A stretch of DNA of 64,000 nt from Crocinitomicaceae bacterium (GTDB lineage: Bacteria > Bacteroidota > Bacteroidia > Flavobacteriales_D > Crocinitomicaceae). The stretch lies in assembly GCA_029252405.1 (NCBI GenBank), contig JAQXBM010000032.1, positions 1 through 64,000 of the forward strand, written 5' to 3'. The translations under genes and the position numbers were made by a program. The notes beneath the pieces were generated by a model. The model was given only the letters and a program-made list of their open reading frames with translations, was not told the origin of the DNA and did not search any database. Below are positions 61,334 to 64,000 of this stretch, piece after piece (position 1 is the first letter of the stretch; each line of letters opens with the position of its first letter).

Positions 61334-61870
61334 ATGAACAAGATTAGAATTTTTGGCTTGACGGCATTGGCTTTCGTCGCATTGACATCTTTTGCAATCA
61401 AAATTGATTTAGATAAAAAATCACTGCTCAACAATAGAATTGAGTTGAAAGTTCCGGCGGAATTTAACATCATGTCTGAAGAGATGATGAAGATCAAATA
61501 TCCTTCTGAAAATCGTCCTAAGTTGGTTTATTCAAGCGAAACAGGAGGGATTAATGTCGCGCTTACCTTATCGACAAGTGAGGCTGATCAAGAGTCAATC
61601 CCAACGTATTTAGCTGATTTCAAAAGGGCCTTCAAGAATGCTTATCCTTCTGCAGATTGGAAGGGGAGTGGTGTTAAGACAATCAATGACCGAAAGGTCG
61701 GATATATTGAGTTGGTGACGCCAGCATTGGATACAGAGATTTACAACTTAATGTTCTTTACAGATCTTGACGGTCAACTTCTGATCTGTTCGTTCAATTG
61801 CGTCAAAAAGAATATCGCTGAATGGAAACCAACCGCTAAGGAAATAATGAATTCCCTTAAGGTAAAATAA
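61334..61870 (+). CDS. Secreted protein of unknown function
   Basis: 178 residues with signal peptide MNKIRIFGLTALAFVALTSFA. The mature part looks like a PsbP/DUF1795-type fold: LKVPAEFNIMSEEMMKIKYPSENRPKLVYSSETGGINVALTLS, ESIPTYLADFKRAFKNAYPSADW, and IYNLMFFTDLDGQLLICSFNC with a closing helix EWKPTAKEIMNSLK. Such proteins are periplasmic or lipid-free envelope proteins; role unknown. It lies 49 bp before xth. Confidence 0.6.
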   Translation: MNKIRIFGLTALAFVALTSFAIKIDLDKKSLLNNRIELKVPAEFNIMSEEMMKIKYPSENRPKLVYSSETGGINVALTLSTSEADQESIPTYLADFKRAFKNAYPSADWKGSGVKTINDRKVGYIELVTPALDTEIYNLMFFTDLDGQLLICSFNCVKKNIAEWKPTAKEIMNSLKVK

Positions 61871-61919
61871 CGGTCCTTTTATTCAGTTTTTCAATTAATC
61901 ATTTTTCAATCATAATAAC

Positions 61920-62696
61920 ATGCACATAGTATCATTCAACGTAAACGGAGTTCGAGCAATATCGAAGAAAACCTTTCCAGAGGACATGAAAAAATTGTCC
62001 CCAGATGTACTGTGCTTGCAAGAGACGAAAGCGACAGTGGAACAAGTAAAAGAGACCATTGGAGATTTGAATGGGTATCACGTTTATGCTAACGAAGCGG
62101 ATAAAAAAGGATATTCAGGTACGGCGATTCTTTCTAAGGTTGAGCCAATTTCTGTTTCGTACGATATGGGAATTGCAGAGCACGACACTGAAGGACGAGT
62201 AATCGCTGCTGAGTTTGATGATTATTACTTGGTAACAGTGTACACACCAAACTCAGGAAATGATCTTCGCAGGTTGGATTACCGTCAGAAGTGGGATGCA
62301 GATTTCCTCAACTACTTGAAAGATCTCGAAGCGAAGAAACCGGTATTAGTGTGTGGTGATTTAAACGTGGCGCATAAATCAATTGATTTGGCCCGACCGA
62401 AACCGAATTACAACAAGAGTGCAGGTCACATGCAAGAAGAAATTGACGGCATGGACAATTACACTTCCAAAGGATTTGTTGATACCTTCCGACTGAAAAA
62501 CGACGATGAAGTCAAGTATTCTTGGTGGAGTTATCGAGGTGGAGCACGAGACAGAAACGTTGGCTGGAGGATTGATTACTTTTTGGCGTCAGAATCTATT
62601 GCTTCTAAGATCAGCAAAGCTGAAATCCATAATGACATTATGGGGTCGGATCATTGTCCGGTTAGTGTGACCATTACTTCGGATATTTTACAATAG
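61920..62696 (+). CDS. xth: Exodeoxyribonuclease III
   Basis: 258 residues of the EEP fold. Motifs: SFNVNGVRAISKK (Asn), DVLCLQETKA (Glu), YTPNSGNDLRRLDYRQKWD, VLVCGDLNVAHKSIDLARP (Asp, Asn), GFVDTFR, YSWWSYRGGARDRNVGWRIDYF (DNA-binding) and IMGSDHCPV (catalytic Asp-His). It cuts abasic sites and trims 3' ends in base excision repair. No signal peptide, so cytoplasmic. Its 3' end overlaps the broken lipoprotein gene on the other strand by 23 bp. Confidence 0.95.
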   Translation: MHIVSFNVNGVRAISKKTFPEDMKKLSPDVLCLQETKATVEQVKETIGDLNGYHVYANEADKKGYSGTAILSKVEPISVSYDMGIAEHDTEGRVIAAEFDDYYLVTVYTPNSGNDLRRLDYRQKWDADFLNYLKDLEAKKPVLVCGDLNVAHKSIDLARPKPNYNKSAGHMQEEIDGMDNYTSKGFVDTFRLKNDDEVKYSWWSYRGGARDRNVGWRIDYFLASESIASKISKAEIHNDIMGSDHCPVSVTITSDILQ

Positions 62697-63363
62697 TCTT
62701 CCCATACATTGCTTTGATCATAACGCGATCTATCCCGAAACCAATGATGATCCCTTCATCGTAACGATCGCCTAACTTCAAGCCCATGTGCTCATCTTTG
62801 ACGACGAATAGTTTACTGGGGTTTACAGTTTTCGTTTTTTTATTCCCATCGGCGTCAACAATAACTACTTCAATTTTGCTCTTCGAATCGTCTTTCAGGA
62901 ATCGGAGAATTCTCCCAGACTCATAAGCATAATTGTTAATGACAACTTCATCTCAAACTGAGAACATAGTCGCATCGAGATTTTTCGTTTGGATCTGTTC
63001 TAAGTATTCTTCAGAATAACTCGCTTGCGCAGAACTATCCTTTGGTTCAATGATATCAGCGTTAACTACCACTTTTGTCTTGAGGCCAAAAACATAATAG
63101 GTTCTTTTAATATTGACTTCTACATTGTTGTACTGTTCTTCACCTTGCAGAGGACGGGAAAGAATCATGTTTTTACGCGCTTTTGAGATCAACGCGTCTT
63201 TTTACAGTCCGCCAATACCAGCGACAACATTTGCTTGAGAAACGCCAACGGCAATTTCCTTATGAATGACCGGTCCGTTAGTAACGTTACTCGATATCGT
63301 TCCACTGTGAAATGCACAGGAACTTAGGAACAGAATAGTGCTGAGGTAGATAATAGTTTTCAT
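62674..63363 (-). pseudogene. Lipoprotein gene interrupted by two in-frame stops
   Basis: From the ATG at 63363 one frame runs 229 codons to TAA (62674-62676), broken only by TAA at 63202-63204 and TGA at 62953-62955. The first segment is a lipoprotein signal (MKTIIYLSTILFLSSC), then NVTNGPVIHKEIAVGVSQANVVAGIGGL; the middle (KNMILSRPLQGEEQYNNVEVNIKRTYYVFGLKTKVVVNADIIEP) and the last segment (ESGRILRFLKDDSKSKIEVVIVDADGNKKT, GIDRVMIKAMYGKT) keep a consistent beta-rich composition. No indel is needed. The family is unknown. Confidence 0.72.
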
Positions 63364-63404
63364 ACGAAGTTGGCCGCAATAATTACACCAAAAAATCAGG
63401 CCTT

Positions 63405-63638
63405 TTATAGCTTAGCATGGGCCCCATCGCAAAATGGTGCATTTCCTGATGCTTTACATCCGCACCATGCCACAGTCTTCTTTTCAGAAACTTGTTCGAT
63501 GACAGGAGCCATGTCTGATCCTTTGTGAGATCCATCGCAATAAGGCTGATTCGACGAATGTCCGCATGAACACCATGCATAATTCCCAGGTTCGATTTCC
63601 ATTACAAAGGGCGCTTTTTGAGCTACTTTCTTATCCAT
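63405..63638 (-). CDS. Double-CDGSH iron-sulfur protein
   Basis: 77 residues with two CDGSH-type motifs: WCSCGHSSNQPYCDGSHKG (about 23-41) and WCGCKASGNAPFCDGAHAKL (second motif with Ala for Ser). Each Cys-x-Cys...Cys-x3-His set binds a [2Fe-2S] cluster. Such small proteins are thought to carry electrons or clusters in the cytoplasm. Start ATG is preceded by an AT-rich spacer; single gene. The identity is clear, the role is not. Confidence 0.92.
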   Translation of the reverse strand: MDKKVAQKAPFVMEIEPGNYAWCSCGHSSNQPYCDGSHKGSDMAPVIEQVSEKKTVAWCGCKASGNAPFCDGAHAKL

Positions 63639-63720
63639 ATAATGTTTGTTTAGTTACCAAGGTAAGTAAAAGTTTTCGAAGCTCCTAGTTTGAAAAAGAG
63701 AAGATGGAACAATTGGAAAC

Positions 63721-63750
63721 AAAAAACGCCCAACCATAAGGCTGAGCGTT
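63721..63750 (-). terminator. Terminator of the lysine-rich protein gene
   Basis: Imperfect stem AACGCCCAACC / GGCTGAGCGTT followed on the minus strand by a T-run, 22 bp past the stop. Confidence 0.65.
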
Positions 63751-63771
63751 CAAAATATTCTTTAAAAAGAA

Positions 63772-63990
63772 TTAAGCTTCTTTCTTCTTAGCTGAACAGC
63801 AAGATGACTTCTCACCGCAAGACTTTTTCTTAGCGTCTGCTTTTTTCTTCTTTTTCTTTTTCTTCTTTTTGTCGTCGTCGTTCTTAGTGATTTCAGTTTG
63901 CGTATCACTTGAGTTCGTCGCTGCGTATGCAGTCGTTCCAATTGCTCCTACGAACAATAACAATGAAGCTGCGAATAATATCTTTTTCAT
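63772..63990 (-). CDS. Tiny secreted protein with polylysine tract and Cys-rich tail
   Basis: 72 residues from the ATG at 63990 (three more in-frame codons lie upstream). A signal peptide (MKKILFAASLLLFVGAIGTTAYA) precedes a Thr/Ser/Asp-rich linker, an uninterrupted run of ten Lys after DDD, and a Cys-rich end (KKKSCGEKSSCCSAKKKEA, three Cys). The charge pattern suggests binding to an anionic surface or polymer, or metal binding by the Cys tail. No family is recognised. The polylysine run is encoded by AAG/AAA repeats. Confidence 0.6.
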   Translation of the reverse strand: MKKILFAASLLLFVGAIGTTAYAATNSSDTQTEITKNDDDKKKKKKKKKKADAKKKSCGEKSSCCSAKKKEA

Positions 63991-64000
63991 ATTTATCAAT

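Noticed and set aside
1-64000. CRISPR array, tRNA or rRNA genes, transposases, phage genes
   Set aside because: No spaced direct repeats, no cloverleaf T-loop with matching arms and no transposase or phage motif were found by reading both strands.

Overview
The window looks like chromosome of an aquatic, rhodopsin-bearing member of the Bacteroidota, most likely order Flavobacteriales. The evidence is: several large secreted proteins ending in type IX secretion (T9SS) sorting domains, one of them the gliding-motility-associated type B form; a TTG-N19-TAnnTTTG promoter; a flavobacterial-type proteorhodopsin with Met at the tuning position; a PafA-type phosphatase; and AT-rich DNA. No rRNA, tRNA, CRISPR array, transposase or integrase was recognised. 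The genus cannot be fixed from the sequence alone.

Left arm (1-5.9 kb): a one-directional accessory stretch of small secreted proteins, lipoproteins and broken genes. These are separated by spacers that repeatedly carry a short hairpin followed by CGTTA, an attC-like pattern without a visible integrase. Inside it is a compact DoxX / glutathione peroxidase / OhrR-type regulator operon with a textbook promoter and an operator palindrome over the predicted transcription start. 5.9-14.2 kb: an alpha/beta hydrolase, then divergent proteorhodopsin and blh (retinal synthesis) genes. Next comes a redox/electrophile-stress-like cluster (a broken Crp/Fnr regulator, pirin, FMN reductase, a frameshifted membrane protein). 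Its two intact genes share an identical 19-bp element at the same distance from the start codon. Two unrecognised proteins follow.

14.5-24 kb: housekeeping and secreted enzymes: SppA, an M14 carboxypeptidase with T9SS tail, MiaE, PafA, TilS and PabB. 24.3-28.3 kb: a 1307-residue adhesin-like protein with eight exact 213-bp repeats arranged as a three-unit superrepeat. 28.3-34.8 kb: a membrane protein and a complete tripartite RND efflux operon (fusion protein, pump, TolC). 34.8-38.1 kb: a cluster of DnaA-box-like words before an unknown gene, an inverted pair of an interspersed repeat, then rsmG, an ECF-like sigma factor and a glycosyltransferase. 38.2-42.2 kb: a second giant T9SS protein with six ~172-residue repeats.

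42.5-53.1 kb: tgt (zinc cysteines missing), an LptF/G permease, a membrane-anchored MutS-family ATPase, a TPR/SpoIIE-phosphatase sensor, two lipoproteins, an adenylate-kinase-like enzyme, a dicarboxylate/glutamate symporter and an outer-membrane protein. 53.2-58.6 kb: a TetR-controlled ABC-2 exporter, MutS2 without Smr domain, and a secreted EEP-fold hydrolase. 58.8-64 kb: a subtilase with Glu where the catalytic Asp is expected plus T9SS tail, a small secreted protein, exonuclease III, a lipoprotein gene broken by two in-frame stops, a double-CDGSH iron-sulfur protein and a tiny lysine-rich secreted protein.

An overall theme is gene decay with preserved reading frame. Three loci are interrupted only by nonsense codons, one is frameshifted at a G6 run, and one has lost its middle part.
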